Shown in pieces: positions 8,328 through 17,706 of a DNA stretch of 64,000 bases; within the stretch, counting starts at the first letter, position 1, and each line of letters begins with the position of its first letter. Location: positions 558,001-622,000 of the forward strand of contig NZ_FOVU01000005.1 in assembly GCF_900115265.1 (NCBI RefSeq), in the 5' to 3' direction. Source of the DNA: Bradyrhizobium sp. Ghvi (GTDB taxonomy: Bacteria; Pseudomonadota; Alphaproteobacteria; Rhizobiales; Xanthobacteraceae). A program made the translations under genes and the position numbers. Under the pieces are notes generated by a model. It was given only the letters and a program-made list of their open reading frames with translations. It was not told where the DNA came from and made no database searches.

Positions 8328-9272
8328 TTAACCCTGGAGCGGGGTGTCGATGATCGCGAGCCGCTGCTCGTTCTGCTTGAAGTTGACGCTGGCGACGCCC
8401 AGCATCGAGCGCAGCTTGGTGTCCTCGACCTTCATCGGTCCGGGTGAGGGGGCGGTGCCCGGCGCTGGTTGCGGGAAGGCGGTCGAACGCGCGGTGTGGA
8501 AGGTGACGTTGCCTTCCACCTTCTGCATCACCTGGTGGATGTGGCCGTTCAGCACGGTCACCGAGCCAAAGCCCTTGACATATTCGAGCGCGCGACCGCC
8601 GTCCTCGGTGCCCCAGCCCCATTCCGGATAGACAGTCCAGAGCGGAATATGTGCGAACAAGACAATAGGCGTGGATTTCGACTTGCCGCGGAGATCGTCT
8701 TCGAGCCAGGCAAGCTGCTCGGTGCCGAGATTGCCGAGGCCACCGGCCTTGAGGTCGACGACATTGACGAGGCCGATGAAATGTACGCCGCCGGCATCGA
8801 AGGAGTACCAGCCCGCACCCTTGGTGCCGCGGCCGTAACGCTCGCGATAGAACTTCACCTCCTCGTCGAGGAAGTCATGCTCGCCGGGCACGTAGTGCAC
8901 ATCCAGCTTGGACTGCGAGATGATGCGGTCGGCGTTGTCGAACTCCGAGGCCTTGGACAGATGGGTGATGTCGCCGGTGTGGATCATGAACGACGGCTTG
9001 GCCGGCATCGCATTGATCTTGCCCACGGCTTCCTCCAGCGTGCCCAGCGCATTGGGGTTGGCCGGTTTGTCGAAGCCGACATGGCTATCGCTGATCTGCA
9101 GGAAGGTCATGCCGGGCGCGGCGGCGGTTGCGGCCTCGGCCGAATCGATGATGCCGAGCGAGCGCGGCACGCCGCCCGTGACGGTCCAGAGCACCCCGGT
9201 GCCGGCCCAAGTCATGCATTCCAGCACCTTGCGGCGGCTGACGCCGTCTTCCCCGTGATCGTGTCCGCTCAT
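8328..9272 (-). CDS. Tat-exported calcineurin-like metallophosphoesterase
   Basis: A 314-residue exported phosphoesterase. The ATG at 9272 has a good AGGAGA site seven bases upstream. A twin-arginine signal (SRRKVLE at 12-18, then a hydrophobic stretch) is visible. Metal ligands follow the family order: D62 and H64 in ISDSHVG, the aspartate of HTGDITH, GEHD in place of the usual GNHD, the histidine of LFAHIPLW and GHIHQ. The substrate is unknown. It is the first gene of the operon with the cupredoxin and the ECF pair, so the promoter should lie in 9273-9384. The Asn-to-Glu change in the GNHD motif is unusual and could alter catalysis. Confidence 0.85.
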   Translation of the reverse strand: MSGHDHGEDGVSRRKVLECMTWAGTGVLWTVTGGVPRSLGIIDSAEAATAAAPGMTFLQISDSHVGFDKPANPNALGTLEEAVGKINAMPAKPSFMIHTGDITHLSKASEFDNADRIISQSKLDVHYVPGEHDFLDEEVKFYRERYGRGTKGAGWYSFDAGGVHFIGLVNVVDLKAGGLGNLGTEQLAWLEDDLRGKSKSTPIVLFAHIPLWTVYPEWGWGTEDGGRALEYVKGFGSVTVLNGHIHQVMQKVEGNVTFHTARSTAFPQPAPGTAPSPGPMKVEDTKLRSMLGVASVNFKQNEQRLAIIDTPLQG

Positions 9273-9384
9273 CGCACGTCTCCTTTGGCCCGGAATTGGG
9301 CGTCGAGGAGCTGATCGGGGGAGAGGTGGATTTATTCGCGGGTGGCGATGACGTTTTCGTGAGGTGGTGACCGACAGCTCAGCT

Positions 9385-10071
9385 TCAGGCCAGCCACCCG
9401 AATGCCCGGCGCAAGTAAGCAGGTGCATCCGTCTCGACCGGCGTGCCGTGGGCCATCAACACCTTTTCGGCAGGCCATGCGAGAATTCGCGCGAGCGCTT
9501 TTCGCGCTGGCCGGCGGCTGGCGAAGGCGATCCGGAATTTGTGCGGCACCGACGGTTCAGGCCCGGTCATCCGATCCAGCTTCGCAACGACGGCGCGCCA
9601 TCCCGAAAGCAGGTGCGGGGGAATTTGCTGAAGGAGATCGGCAAAGAGCACGGTCCCGCTGCCGGCGTGAAAGAACACCACTTCCGTCGTGATCAGGTTA
9701 CCGCGCATCTGAACCTGATCGATCTCCTCGACCCAATCCGGGCTCGGTGTGTCGCCGAGATCGTCGTCGAAGTCGATGTCGGTCCGCTTCTTTCTCAGCC
9801 TCGGAGGCGCGTAGAGCCTGGCTTTGGGATAGCTCCGCTTCCATTCGGGAAGAAAGAGATGATGAAGCGAATTGGGCGCAACAATGTGCCGGACTTCGCC
9901 GATGGCATCGACGGCAGTTTGCAGGCTCTCCGTGACCACGGTCGGCGACCAGACAAAGACGCTCCCGTCCAGGAGTCTTATGACGGCCATTCGCGTCGGG
10001 TAGTGAAATCCCGCGACGGAGACGTGGGGGCCGTCTGAGATCCAGATATTGCGGCCGAATTCCATCAGCAT
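9385..10071 (-). CDS. DUF4336 domain protein
   Basis: A 228-residue protein of the DUF4336 family, thought to share the metallo-beta-lactamase fold without a full metal site. The segments MEFGRNIWISDGP at the N-terminus, HIVAPNSLHHLFL in the middle and ADLLQQIP later are typical. No function is established. The start could be ATG 10089, 10071 or 10065. The first would overlap the end of the GMC oxidoreductase gene by 11 bp and has its ribosome site too close, so 10071 is preferred. It probably shares a transcript with the upstream oxidoreductase. Confidence 0.75.
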   Translation of the reverse strand: MLMEFGRNIWISDGPHVSVAGFHYPTRMAVIRLLDGSVFVWSPTVVTESLQTAVDAIGEVRHIVAPNSLHHLFLPEWKRSYPKARLYAPPRLRKKRTDIDFDDDLGDTPSPDWVEEIDQVQMRGNLITTEVVFFHAGSGTVLFADLLQQIPPHLLSGWRAVVAKLDRMTGPEPSVPHKFRIAFASRRPARKALARILAWPAEKVLMAHGTPVETDAPAYLRRAFGWLA

Positions 10072-10078
10072 CGCCAGA

Positions 10079-11698
10079 CTACCTCGCATCCTCCAAGATC
10101 ATCGCAGCGCCTTTCTCGGCAATCATTGCGGTCGGCGTGTTGGTGTTGCCCGAGGTGATCGTCGGCATGATCGAGGCGTCGACGACGCGAAGACCGCCGA
10201 GGCCGTAGAAGCGCAGCCGTTCGTCGACCACGGCCATGGGGTCGTTCGCCGATCCCATCTTCGCCGTGCCGACCGGATGGAAGATAGTGGTGCCGATGTC
10301 GCCGGCGGCTTTTGCGAGCGAGGCATCATCGTCGCCGACCGTTGGGCCGGGCAAATATTCGCTCGGGCGATATTTTGCCAGCGCCTTCTGCCGCATCAGC
10401 CGGCGGGTGGTGCGGATGGCGTCGGCGGCGACCTGGCGGTCGTCGTCGGTCGACAGATAATTCGGCGCGATGATCGGCTTCTCGTCCGGGCTTGCCGAGC
10501 GCAGGCGCACGGTGCCGCGTGAAGTCGGCTGGAGATTGCAGGCACTGACGGTGATCGCCGGGAAGCGGTGCAGCGGATCGCCGAACTTGTCGAGTGACAG
10601 CGGCTGCACATGGAATTGGATGTTGGCGCGCGCGCGCGTGGCATCGGAGCGGGTGAAGATGCCGAGCTGCGACGGCGCCATGGTCAGCGGACCGCGGCGG
10701 CGGAAGGCATAGTCGAGGCCCATCAGGCCGCGGCGGAACAGATTGTAATAGGTCTCGTTCAGTGTCCGCACGCCCTCGACCTTGTAGATTGCTCGCTGCT
10801 GGAGATGGTCCTGCAGATTGCGCCCGATGCCGGGCTTGTCCATCACGATGTCGATGCCGAGCGGCGACAGCCAGTCGGCGGGCCCGATGCCGGAGCGATG
10901 CAGCACCTGCACCGAGCCGATCGAGCCGGCCGAGAGGATCACCTCGCGCCTGGCGCGCGCCTCGATGATCTCGCCGTTCTGGATGAAGCGCACGCCGACG
11001 GCGCGTCCCTGCTCGATGATGAGGTGGTCGACCAGCACATGCTTCTCAAGTCGCAGATTGGGGCGCCTCAAGGCAGGCTTGAGGAAGCCACGGGCCGACG
11101 ACCAGCGCCGGCCGCGCTTCTGGTTGACGTGGAAATAGCTGGTGCCTTCGTTGTCGCCGGTGTTGAAGTCAGGGATGCGCTTGATGCCCATCTCCTCGGC
11201 GGCGTCGCCGACGGCATCGAGCACGTCCCAGGACAGCCGCGGCGCCTCGATGCGCCAGCCTCCGCCGGCTCCGTGATGCTCGCTTGCGCCCAGGAAGTGG
11301 TCCTCCAGCCGCTTGAACAGTGGCAGCACATCGTCATAACCCCAGCCGGTCAGGCCGAGCTGGCGCCAGTGGTCGTAGTCGGCAGCCTGGCCGCGCATCG
11401 AGATCATGGCATTGATCGCCGAGCAGCCACCGATCACCTTGCCGCGGGGATAGGCAAGCGCGCGGCCGTTCAGTCCCGGCTCGGCTTCGGTGTTGAACAT
11501 CCAGTCGGAGCGCGGATTGCCGATCGCAAAGAGGTAGCCGACCGGAATGTGGAACCAGATCCAGTTGTCGTCCCCGCCGGCCTCGAGAATGAGGACGCGA
11601 TTTTTGGGCTCGGCCGACAGCCGGTTGGCAAGGATGCAGCCGGCCGTGCCGGCGCCCACGACAATGTAGTCAAACTCACCTTCGAGCCGTCTTGGCAT
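10079..11698 (-). CDS. GMC family FAD-dependent oxidoreductase
   Basis: A 539-residue flavoenzyme of the glucose-methanol-choline family, which oxidises an alcohol to an aldehyde or acid. The N-terminal dinucleotide fold DYIVVGAGTAGCILANRLS binds FAD. The second GMC signature lies around GSIGSVQVLHRSGIG. The C-terminal active-site histidine is in FHPVGTAKMG, followed by VVDASIMPTITSGNTN. Choline dehydrogenase (BetA) shares this pattern, but no betB or betI lies nearby, so I leave the substrate open. It is divergent from the M20 amidohydrolase across 175 bp. Confidence 0.88.
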   Translation of the reverse strand: MPRRLEGEFDYIVVGAGTAGCILANRLSAEPKNRVLILEAGGDDNWIWFHIPVGYLFAIGNPRSDWMFNTEAEPGLNGRALAYPRGKVIGGCSAINAMISMRGQAADYDHWRQLGLTGWGYDDVLPLFKRLEDHFLGASEHHGAGGGWRIEAPRLSWDVLDAVGDAAEEMGIKRIPDFNTGDNEGTSYFHVNQKRGRRWSSARGFLKPALRRPNLRLEKHVLVDHLIIEQGRAVGVRFIQNGEIIEARARREVILSAGSIGSVQVLHRSGIGPADWLSPLGIDIVMDKPGIGRNLQDHLQQRAIYKVEGVRTLNETYYNLFRRGLMGLDYAFRRRGPLTMAPSQLGIFTRSDATRARANIQFHVQPLSLDKFGDPLHRFPAITVSACNLQPTSRGTVRLRSASPDEKPIIAPNYLSTDDDRQVAADAIRTTRRLMRQKALAKYRPSEYLPGPTVGDDDASLAKAAGDIGTTIFHPVGTAKMGSANDPMAVVDERLRFYGLGGLRVVDASIMPTITSGNTNTPTAMIAEKGAAMILEDAR

Positions 11699-11873
11699 TC
11701 TGCTTCCACCCGGATGGTCCCTAAACGTTCCGTTCTAATAGGCAGAGGGCGACCACCGGGACAAGCCCGGCCATGAGCAGGGGACAGGACTACCCTCGAT
11801 CTGCGGGAGTTAGCTGGACTGGCACTTGCATGATAGACAGTCCTGTATTTTCAACAAAGCTTGAGACCCCTCC

Positions 11874-13046
11874 ATGCCGATCGTGAACCGCGTCGCCGAC
11901 CTTCAACCCGATATCCAGGCCTGGCGGCGGGACATCCACCAGCATCCTGAATTGCTGTACGACGTCCACCGCACCGCAGCATTCGTCGCGGATCGCCTGC
12001 GTGAGTTCGGCTGCGATGAGGTCGTGACTGGCATCGGCCAGACCGGCGTGGTGGGGGTGATCAAGGGCAGTAAGCCAGCCGGCGAGGGGCTCAAGGTGAT
12101 CGGCCTGCGCGCCGACATGGACGCGCTGCCCGTCGAGGAGCAGACCAACCTGCCTTACGCCTCCAAGACTCCGGGCAAAATGCACGCCTGCGGCCATGAT
12201 GGCCACACCGCGATGCTGCTCGGCGCAGCGCGCTACCTCGCCGAGACCCGCAACTTCGCCGGCGAGGCGATCGTGATCTTCCAGCCGGCCGAGGAAGGCG
12301 GCGCCGGCGGCGCAGCCATGGTGAAGGACGGCATGATGGAGCGCTTCGGCATCGAGCAGGTCTACGGCATGCACAATGGTCCGGGCATTCCGATCGGTTC
12401 GTTCGCGATCCGGCCCGGCCCGATCATGGCGTCGACCGATGAAGTCGACATCATGATCGAGGGCCTCGGCGGCCACGCCGCGCGTCCGCACAAATGCATC
12501 GATTCCGTTCTGGTCGGTGCACAGGTGATCACGGCCTTGCAGTCGATCGTCGCGCGCAGTGTCGATCCCTTGGAATCGGCTGTCATCTCGATTTGCGAAT
12601 TCCACGCCGGCAACGCCCGCAACGTCATTCCGCAGACCGCGACGCTGAGGGGCACGATCCGCACGTTGTCGCCGGAGGTGCGCAAGCTGGTCGAGAAGCG
12701 CGTCCGCGAAGTGGTGGCGGGTGTCGCGCAGATCACCGGCGCCAAGATCGATCTGCACTACAAGCGCAACTATCCCGTTGTAAACAACCACGCCGCGGAA
12801 ACCGAGGTGGCGACGCGCATTGCCAAGCAGGTCGCGGGCGAGGCCAATGTGCACGAGATGCCGCCGCTGATGGGCGGCGAGGACTTTGCTTACATGCTGG
12901 AAGCGCGGCCCGGCGCCTTCATCTTCTGCGGCAACGGCGACAGCGCCGGCCTCCATCACCCCGCCTACAATTTCAACGACGAGGCGATCGTGTTCGGCAC
13001 GTCCTATTGGGTCAAGCTGGTCGAGGAACAGCTCGCGGCGTCATGA
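11874..13046 (+). CDS. M20 family amidohydrolase (hippurate hydrolase-like)
   Basis: A 390-residue cytoplasmic metallohydrolase of the M20D group, which cleaves N-acyl amino acids such as hippurate or auxin conjugates. Metal ligands are visible in MHACGHDGHTAML (Cys and His), in the EEGG segment (FQPAEEGGAGG), in MHNGPG and in the late GGEDF motif. A dimerisation domain sits between about residues 185 and 300. It stands alone, ending at a strong shared terminator. Substrate cannot be told from sequence; an indole-acetyl-amino-acid conjugate would suit a plant-associated host, but that is speculation. Confidence 0.87.
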   Translation: MPIVNRVADLQPDIQAWRRDIHQHPELLYDVHRTAAFVADRLREFGCDEVVTGIGQTGVVGVIKGSKPAGEGLKVIGLRADMDALPVEEQTNLPYASKTPGKMHACGHDGHTAMLLGAARYLAETRNFAGEAIVIFQPAEEGGAGGAAMVKDGMMERFGIEQVYGMHNGPGIPIGSFAIRPGPIMASTDEVDIMIEGLGGHAARPHKCIDSVLVGAQVITALQSIVARSVDPLESAVISICEFHAGNARNVIPQTATLRGTIRTLSPEVRKLVEKRVREVVAGVAQITGAKIDLHYKRNYPVVNNHAAETEVATRIAKQVAGEANVHEMPPLMGGEDFAYMLEARPGAFIFCGNGDSAGLHHPAYNFNDEAIVFGTSYWVKLVEEQLAAS

Positions 13047-13069
13047 TTGGCCGAGCGGAAGCATGAATG

Positions 13070-13100
13070 AAAAGGGCCCGTGCATCGCACGGGCCCTTTT
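13070..13100. terminator. Bidirectional rho-independent terminator
   Basis: A perfect 14-bp stem with a 3-base loop: AAAAGGGCCCGTGC at 13070-13083, loop ATC, then its exact complement at 13087-13100, with A and T tracts at the two ends. It sits between the convergent M20 hydrolase and PiT transporter genes and should stop transcription from both. Confidence 0.92.
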
Positions 13101-13121
13101 GTTCGTGTGCCGTGTCGCGGC

Positions 13122-14744
13122 TCAGAACAGGTGCGAGAACAGATAGTAGAGCACGCCCGAGATGATCATCGCGGCCGGCAGGGTCAGCACCCAGGCCATC
13201 GCGATGTTGCGGATCGTCGCCCATTGCAGGCCCGAGCCGTTGGCGGCCATCGTGCCGGCGATGCCTGAGGAGAGCACGTGGGTGGTCGAGACCGGCAGGC
13301 CGTAGACGTCGGCGGCGGCGATGGTGGCAGCCGCGGTGATCTCGGCGCAGGCGCCCTGCGCATAGGTCAGGTGGGTCTTGCCGATCTTCTCGCCGACCGT
13401 GACGACGATGCGCTTCCAGCCCACCATGGTGCCGAGGCCAAGCGCAATGGCGACCGCGATCTTTACCCAACCGGGGATGAACTTGGTGGCGCTGTCGAGC
13501 GAGCCCTTGTAGGCCGTGAGCACGGTGACGTCGGCGGCGCTGAGCTCGGCTTCCTTGTCCTTCATCAGGAAACGCAGCGCTTCCGAGACGAGGTACATGT
13601 CGTTGCGGGTATTGCCGACGAGATCGGCCGGCACCTTGGCGAGCGAGCCGTAGGTGGTCACCTGCTTGGAGATGTCGCGCACGAGCACGGCGAGCGAAGG
13701 GAACGTGCCGCCGTTGATTTCGTGCTGCGCGACATAGTTGGTCACGGCGGGGCGCGGATTGCCGATCACGCTGTAGCCGGCGGCCTTGCTCTCGATGATC
13801 TTGCTGGCGGCCTCCGAGTTCTGGCTGAACGCAGCGATCTGGTCCTCCGGCAGCGCGCGGTTGAGCGCGTAGGCGGTCGGCACGGTACCGATCAGGATCA
13901 GCATAATCAGGCCCATGCCCTTCTGGCCGTCATTGGAGCCGTGGAAGAAGCTCACCAGCGTGCAGGTGAGAATGAGGATGCCGCGGATCCACCACGGCGG
14001 CGGCTGGTCGCCCTTCGGCTCGCCGAACAGAGCGGGCGTCGCGCGCAGCAGCACGGTGCGCAGGACCAGCAGCAGGCCGGCCGCGAGCGCGAAGCCGAAC
14101 AGCGGCGACAGCAGCAGCGCCTTGCCGATATTGGTGGCCTGGGTCCAGTCGACGCCCGAGGTGCCGCTGCGGCCGTGCAGCACCGCGTTCATGATGCCGA
14201 CGCCCATGATTGAGCCGATCAGGGTGTGCGAGCTCGAAGCCGGCAGGCCGAAATACCAGGTGCCGACGTTCCAGATGATGGCGGCGATCAGCAGCGCGAA
14301 CACCATGGCGAAGCCGGCGCTCGAGCCGACCTGGAGGATCAGCTCGACCGGCAGCAGCGAGACGATGCCGAACGCGACCGCACCTGACGACAGCAGCACA
14401 CCGAACAGATTGAACATGCCGGACCACACCACGGCGACGTGGGCGGGCAGCGAACGGGTGTAGATCACGGTCGCCACCGCGTTGGCGGTGTCATGGAAGC
14501 CGTTCACGAACTCGAAGCCGAGCGCGATGAGAAGCGCGACGAAGAGCAGGAGGAAGGGAGCGAAAGCCTTGACCTGCGTGCCGGTGGCATCGACATCGAC
14601 CCAGATGCTGTAGGCCACGAAGAGCAGTGCGGCCGCAATCACCCCCATGTAGATCACGCCGGTGAGCGGATGGAATCCGCGATTGAGGTCTGGCCCCTTA
14701 CTCAAGGCCGGCTCGATGGAGCCCGGCAAAGCAACGTCACTCAT
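13122..14744 (-). CDS. Inorganic phosphate transporter, PiT family
   Basis: A 540-residue low-affinity phosphate permease of the inner membrane, using a cation gradient. The start at ATG 14744 has CAGGAGA upstream. About ten membrane helices are seen. The two repeated PHO4 signatures are clear: FVNGFHDTANAVATVIYTR in the first half and FFHGSNDGQKGMGL in the second. A hydrophilic stretch of about 150 residues interrupts the membrane part (about 325-470), as in longer PiT proteins. No PhoU-like partner (DUF47) is adjacent. The gene ends at the shared terminator. Confidence 0.92.
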   Translation of the reverse strand: MSDVALPGSIEPALSKGPDLNRGFHPLTGVIYMGVIAAALLFVAYSIWVDVDATGTQVKAFAPFLLLFVALLIALGFEFVNGFHDTANAVATVIYTRSLPAHVAVVWSGMFNLFGVLLSSGAVAFGIVSLLPVELILQVGSSAGFAMVFALLIAAIIWNVGTWYFGLPASSSHTLIGSIMGVGIMNAVLHGRSGTSGVDWTQATNIGKALLLSPLFGFALAAGLLLVLRTVLLRATPALFGEPKGDQPPPWWIRGILILTCTLVSFFHGSNDGQKGMGLIMLILIGTVPTAYALNRALPEDQIAAFSQNSEAASKIIESKAAGYSVIGNPRPAVTNYVAQHEINGGTFPSLAVLVRDISKQVTTYGSLAKVPADLVGNTRNDMYLVSEALRFLMKDKEAELSAADVTVLTAYKGSLDSATKFIPGWVKIAVAIALGLGTMVGWKRIVVTVGEKIGKTHLTYAQGACAEITAAATIAAADVYGLPVSTTHVLSSGIAGTMAANGSGLQWATIRNIAMAWVLTLPAAMIISGVLYYLFSHLF

Positions 14745-14868
14745 CGGAATTTCTCCTGTCCCAAGACCCCGATTTTGCGCGTGGCATGTGACAGGCGGTT
14801 GAAATGACGGGCAGATGAGTGCAATGACGCGAGTCATCCACGGCTTGTGCGGTGACGAGCGGCTTGCG

Positions 14869-16311
14869 TCAGGCGGCGTGCGAGGATTTCCGCTGCAAGG
14901 ACGCGGCGATCTTCAGGTCTGCGACAAAGCGCTGATATTCCAGCACCTTCGCCTCCGGATCAGGCAGCCGCAGCAGATAGGACGGATGCACCGTCACCAG
15001 AGCCTTGCGTCCGTCGGGAAGGTCTATGATCCGGCCGCGGGTCTTGCCGATGGGCGTGATCTTGCCGAACACGCTCTGTGCGGCGGTTGCGCCCATCGCC
15101 ACGATGAGGTCGGGCTGGATTGCCGAAACTTCCCGCTCATACCATTGCCGGCACGCCTTGATCTCCGGCGTCGCCGGCTTCTGGTGCAGGCGGATCTTTC
15201 CGCGCGGTACGAATTTGAAGTGCTTCACTGCGTTGGTGACATAAACTTTCTTTCGATCGACGCCGGCCTCCGCCAGTGCACGGTCGAGCATCTGGCCGGC
15301 AGGGCCCACAAAGGGATGGCCGGCGAGGTCTTCCTTGTCGCCGGGCTGCTCGCCGACCAGCATGATATTGGCAGACTTCGGGCCTTCGCCGAACACGGTC
15401 TGGGTCGCATCCTTGTAGAGGTGGCAGGCGCGGCAATGCGCGGCCTCCTCGCGAAGCGTTTCGAGAGTGTCACTGGCAGGTTTGCGTTTCATCGGAGCCT
15501 CCGGCCGCTTCTGAGGCTTGTGCGGATCGGTCGCGGCGTTAGCGATCATGGCACCGGTCATGCGTTCGGCATCTTCGATCAAGGGCTTAATGATCGAAGC
15601 CTCGGGCAGGTTCCTCCAATATTTCTTCGGCATTTCGGCCTGCATCGCTTTCACCTTGAGGCGGGCCGGATTGAAGATGCTGGCGTAATAGCGCCGCCAG
15701 GTTTCCTCCAGGTGGTCTTTGCCCGGTGCCTCGCTCTTGTTGACGCCCGGGGTGAATGAGAGCGCGTGGCCGTCCCAATGCGCGCAGATATCCGGCGTCA
15801 GGATCGACCAGGGAATATCGGCAAAGCGCTTTGCAAAGAACGGCGCGGCGAGCTCGACGATGTGATGCTCAGGCTCGAACCAGGCCACGTAATGCGCCTC
15901 GCGTTCGCGTCCGATCTCGCGGAACCGCACGAAGGCGTGCATCTTGTGCTCGTCGCGATGAACCGCCCTTGCCATCGCCGTGACCTGCGCGACATCAGTG
16001 TCGGTCGCGACCTCGATGAGATCGTGATTGTTTTTCAGCCGGAACAGCAGGCGATAGAGGATCGCGAAGCGCTCGCCGCCCCGATGCAGGATCGCAGCCT
16101 TGGCGAGGTCGATGAATTTGCCTGATACGCTGAAGGTGCCGTCGTTCACCTCGAGTATCGGCGACGGCGCGGGTGGCGCGAACAACTCCGCTTCGCCGCC
16201 CCGCACGACCCAGGTGACATCGCGCGGCTCGACATGATGCAGCACGAGCGTCCGCGCGGCGTTGCGCCAGCCATCAAAATCAGTTTCGGTGTCGAGGGTG
16301 ATGTACTGCAT
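14869..16311 (-). CDS. udgX: DUF4130-UdgX fusion, uracil-DNA binding protein
   Basis: A 480-residue two-domain protein. Residues 1-255 are the DUF4130 domain of unknown role that pairs with radical SAM proteins. Residues 285-475 are a family 4-like uracil-DNA glycosylase of the UdgX type: iron-sulfur cysteines C293 and C296 (CRAC) and probably C387, the active-site motif GEQPGDKED at 320-328, the loop KIRLH with H376, and HPSYLLR near 442. In mycobacterial UdgX the equivalent histidine joins covalently to the sugar after uracil is cut, so the protein stays on the DNA. Its ATG overlaps the radical SAM stop (TGATG), indicating coupling. It appears to share the LexA-controlled promoter region. 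Confidence 0.9.
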   Translation of the reverse strand: MQYITLDTETDFDGWRNAARTLVLHHVEPRDVTWVVRGGEAELFAPPAPSPILEVNDGTFSVSGKFIDLAKAAILHRGGERFAILYRLLFRLKNNHDLIEVATDTDVAQVTAMARAVHRDEHKMHAFVRFREIGREREAHYVAWFEPEHHIVELAAPFFAKRFADIPWSILTPDICAHWDGHALSFTPGVNKSEAPGKDHLEETWRRYYASIFNPARLKVKAMQAEMPKKYWRNLPEASIIKPLIEDAERMTGAMIANAATDPHKPQKRPEAPMKRKPASDTLETLREEAAHCRACHLYKDATQTVFGEGPKSANIMLVGEQPGDKEDLAGHPFVGPAGQMLDRALAEAGVDRKKVYVTNAVKHFKFVPRGKIRLHQKPATPEIKACRQWYEREVSAIQPDLIVAMGATAAQSVFGKITPIGKTRGRIIDLPDGRKALVTVHPSYLLRLPDPEAKVLEYQRFVADLKIAASLQRKSSHAA

Positions 16312-17546
16312 CAGAAGCCAAATCCCAATTGTGTTGCTTTCGGCTTGAACCGTTCGATCAGCCGCGCCTCGTCGAGGCGATGCGGCGAGGGGCGATGATC
16401 GCTGAGAACGATGAACGGCAGCGCCTTGTGCTTGGGCACGTGCAGCCGCGCGAGATCGGAGAGTCGGATCGTGGTGGTGCGCCGCGTTGCGATGATGCGT
16501 TCGACCGCCTTGGTGCCGAAGCCAGGCACGCGCAAAAGCTCCTCGCGGCTGGCGCGGTTGACATCGAGGGGAAAGCGGTCGCGATGACGTAGCGCCCATG
16601 CAAGCTTGGGGTCGATGTCGAGCGGCAGCATCGCGCTGTCGTCGACGATTTCGCCGACGTCGAAGCCGTAGAACCGCATCAGCCAGTCGGCCTGGTAGAG
16701 CCGGTGCTCGCGCAGCAGGGGCGGTTGGACCAGAGGCAACGTGCGGCTGGCATCTGGGATCGGGCTGAAGGCTGAGTAGTAGACGCGCCGCAGTCGGTAG
16801 GAGCCGTAGAGATTGGCGCTGGTGTGGAGGATGGTGTGGTCGTTCGCGCTATCGGCGCCGACGATCATCTGCGTACTTTGACCGGCCGGCGCGAAACGCG
16901 GTGGCTTCGTCTTCGTCTTTGTGCTGCTGATATCCTCGGCCTCGTCGAGCTTCAGCCGCAGCCGGCCCATGGTGCGGCGGATCGCGCGTACGTCCTTCTC
17001 GGGCGCGAATTGCTGCAGGCTCGCGGCTTCAGGCATCTCGATATTGATGGAGAGGCGGTCGGCATATTTGCCGGCTTCCGTGATCAGCGCGTCGTCGGCC
17101 TCCGGAATGGTCTTGAGGTGGATGTAGCCGCGGAAGTGATGCTCCTCGCGCAGCTTTCGCGCGACGCTGACCACTTGCTCCATCGTGTAGTCGGGACTGC
17201 GGATGATGCCGGAGGAGAGAAACAGTCCCTCGATGTAGTTGCGCCGGTAGAAGTCGAGCGTCAGCTTGACCACTTCGTCGATGGTGAAGCGGGCGCGCGG
17301 CACGTTGGAGGAGGCGCGGTTGACGCAATAGAGGCAATCGTAATTGCAGGCGTTGGTCAGCAAGACCTTGAGCAGCGAGATGCAGCGTCCGTCCGGCGCG
17401 TAGGAATGACAGATGCCCATCCCGGGCGCGGTCGAGCCCATGCCCTTGCCGTCGCTGGAATCCCGCTTTTCCGTACCGCTGGAGGCGCAGGACGCATCGT
17501 ACTTGGCGGCGTCCGCGAGAATTGCCAGCTTGCGTTGTACGTCCAT
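16311..17546 (-). CDS. Putative DNA modification/repair radical SAM protein
   Basis: A 411-residue member of the TIGR03916 type of radical SAM proteins, nearly always found next to a UdgX/DUF4130 gene; the reaction is unknown. The ATG at 17546 (MDVQRKLAIL) has AAAGGGA six bases upstream. The cluster motif C67-NYD-C71-LY-C74 is complete. Other cysteines at 20, 46 and 55 lie ahead of it. A helix-hairpin-helix DNA-binding segment (VNRASREELLRVPGFGTKAV) sits at about 338-360. The gene is first in the leftward transcript, and its start is 82 bp from a perfect LexA box, so SOS control is likely. Confidence 0.88.
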   Translation of the reverse strand: MDVQRKLAILADAAKYDASCASSGTEKRDSSDGKGMGSTAPGMGICHSYAPDGRCISLLKVLLTNACNYDCLYCVNRASSNVPRARFTIDEVVKLTLDFYRRNYIEGLFLSSGIIRSPDYTMEQVVSVARKLREEHHFRGYIHLKTIPEADDALITEAGKYADRLSINIEMPEAASLQQFAPEKDVRAIRRTMGRLRLKLDEAEDISSTKTKTKPPRFAPAGQSTQMIVGADSANDHTILHTSANLYGSYRLRRVYYSAFSPIPDASRTLPLVQPPLLREHRLYQADWLMRFYGFDVGEIVDDSAMLPLDIDPKLAWALRHRDRFPLDVNRASREELLRVPGFGTKAVERIIATRRTTTIRLSDLARLHVPKHKALPFIVLSDHRPSPHRLDEARLIERFKPKATQLGFGF

Positions 17547-17628
17547 CCCAGAATCCCTTTGATTCAGCTCATGAATCCATTTGCGCGCCAATTCGATTGA
17601 CTCTCTGCGCGCCGTTAGCTTTATATTA

Positions 17629-17643
17629 GAACATATCATGAAC
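17629..17643. promoter_or_regulatory. LexA operator (SOS box)
   Basis: GAACATATCATGAAC is an exact match to the alphaproteobacterial LexA consensus GAAC-N7-GAAC. It lies in the 160-bp space between the leftward radical SAM-udgX pair and the rightward imuA-imuB-dnaE2 operon. It is the only perfect match I noticed in the window. It most probably represses the mutasome operon, and may control both directions. Confidence 0.9.
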
Positions 17644-17706
17644 AAATGAGCCAGCCGTTGGTTCTTCTTTTGAGGCCACGGCATCCATCTTTAGGGAGCG
17701 GCGAGC

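Noticed and set aside
10615..10640. GCGCGCGCGC run in the GMC oxidoreductase gene
   Set aside because: It is a simple run of Arg/Ala codons in coding sequence. No sign of a repeat family or a structural site.
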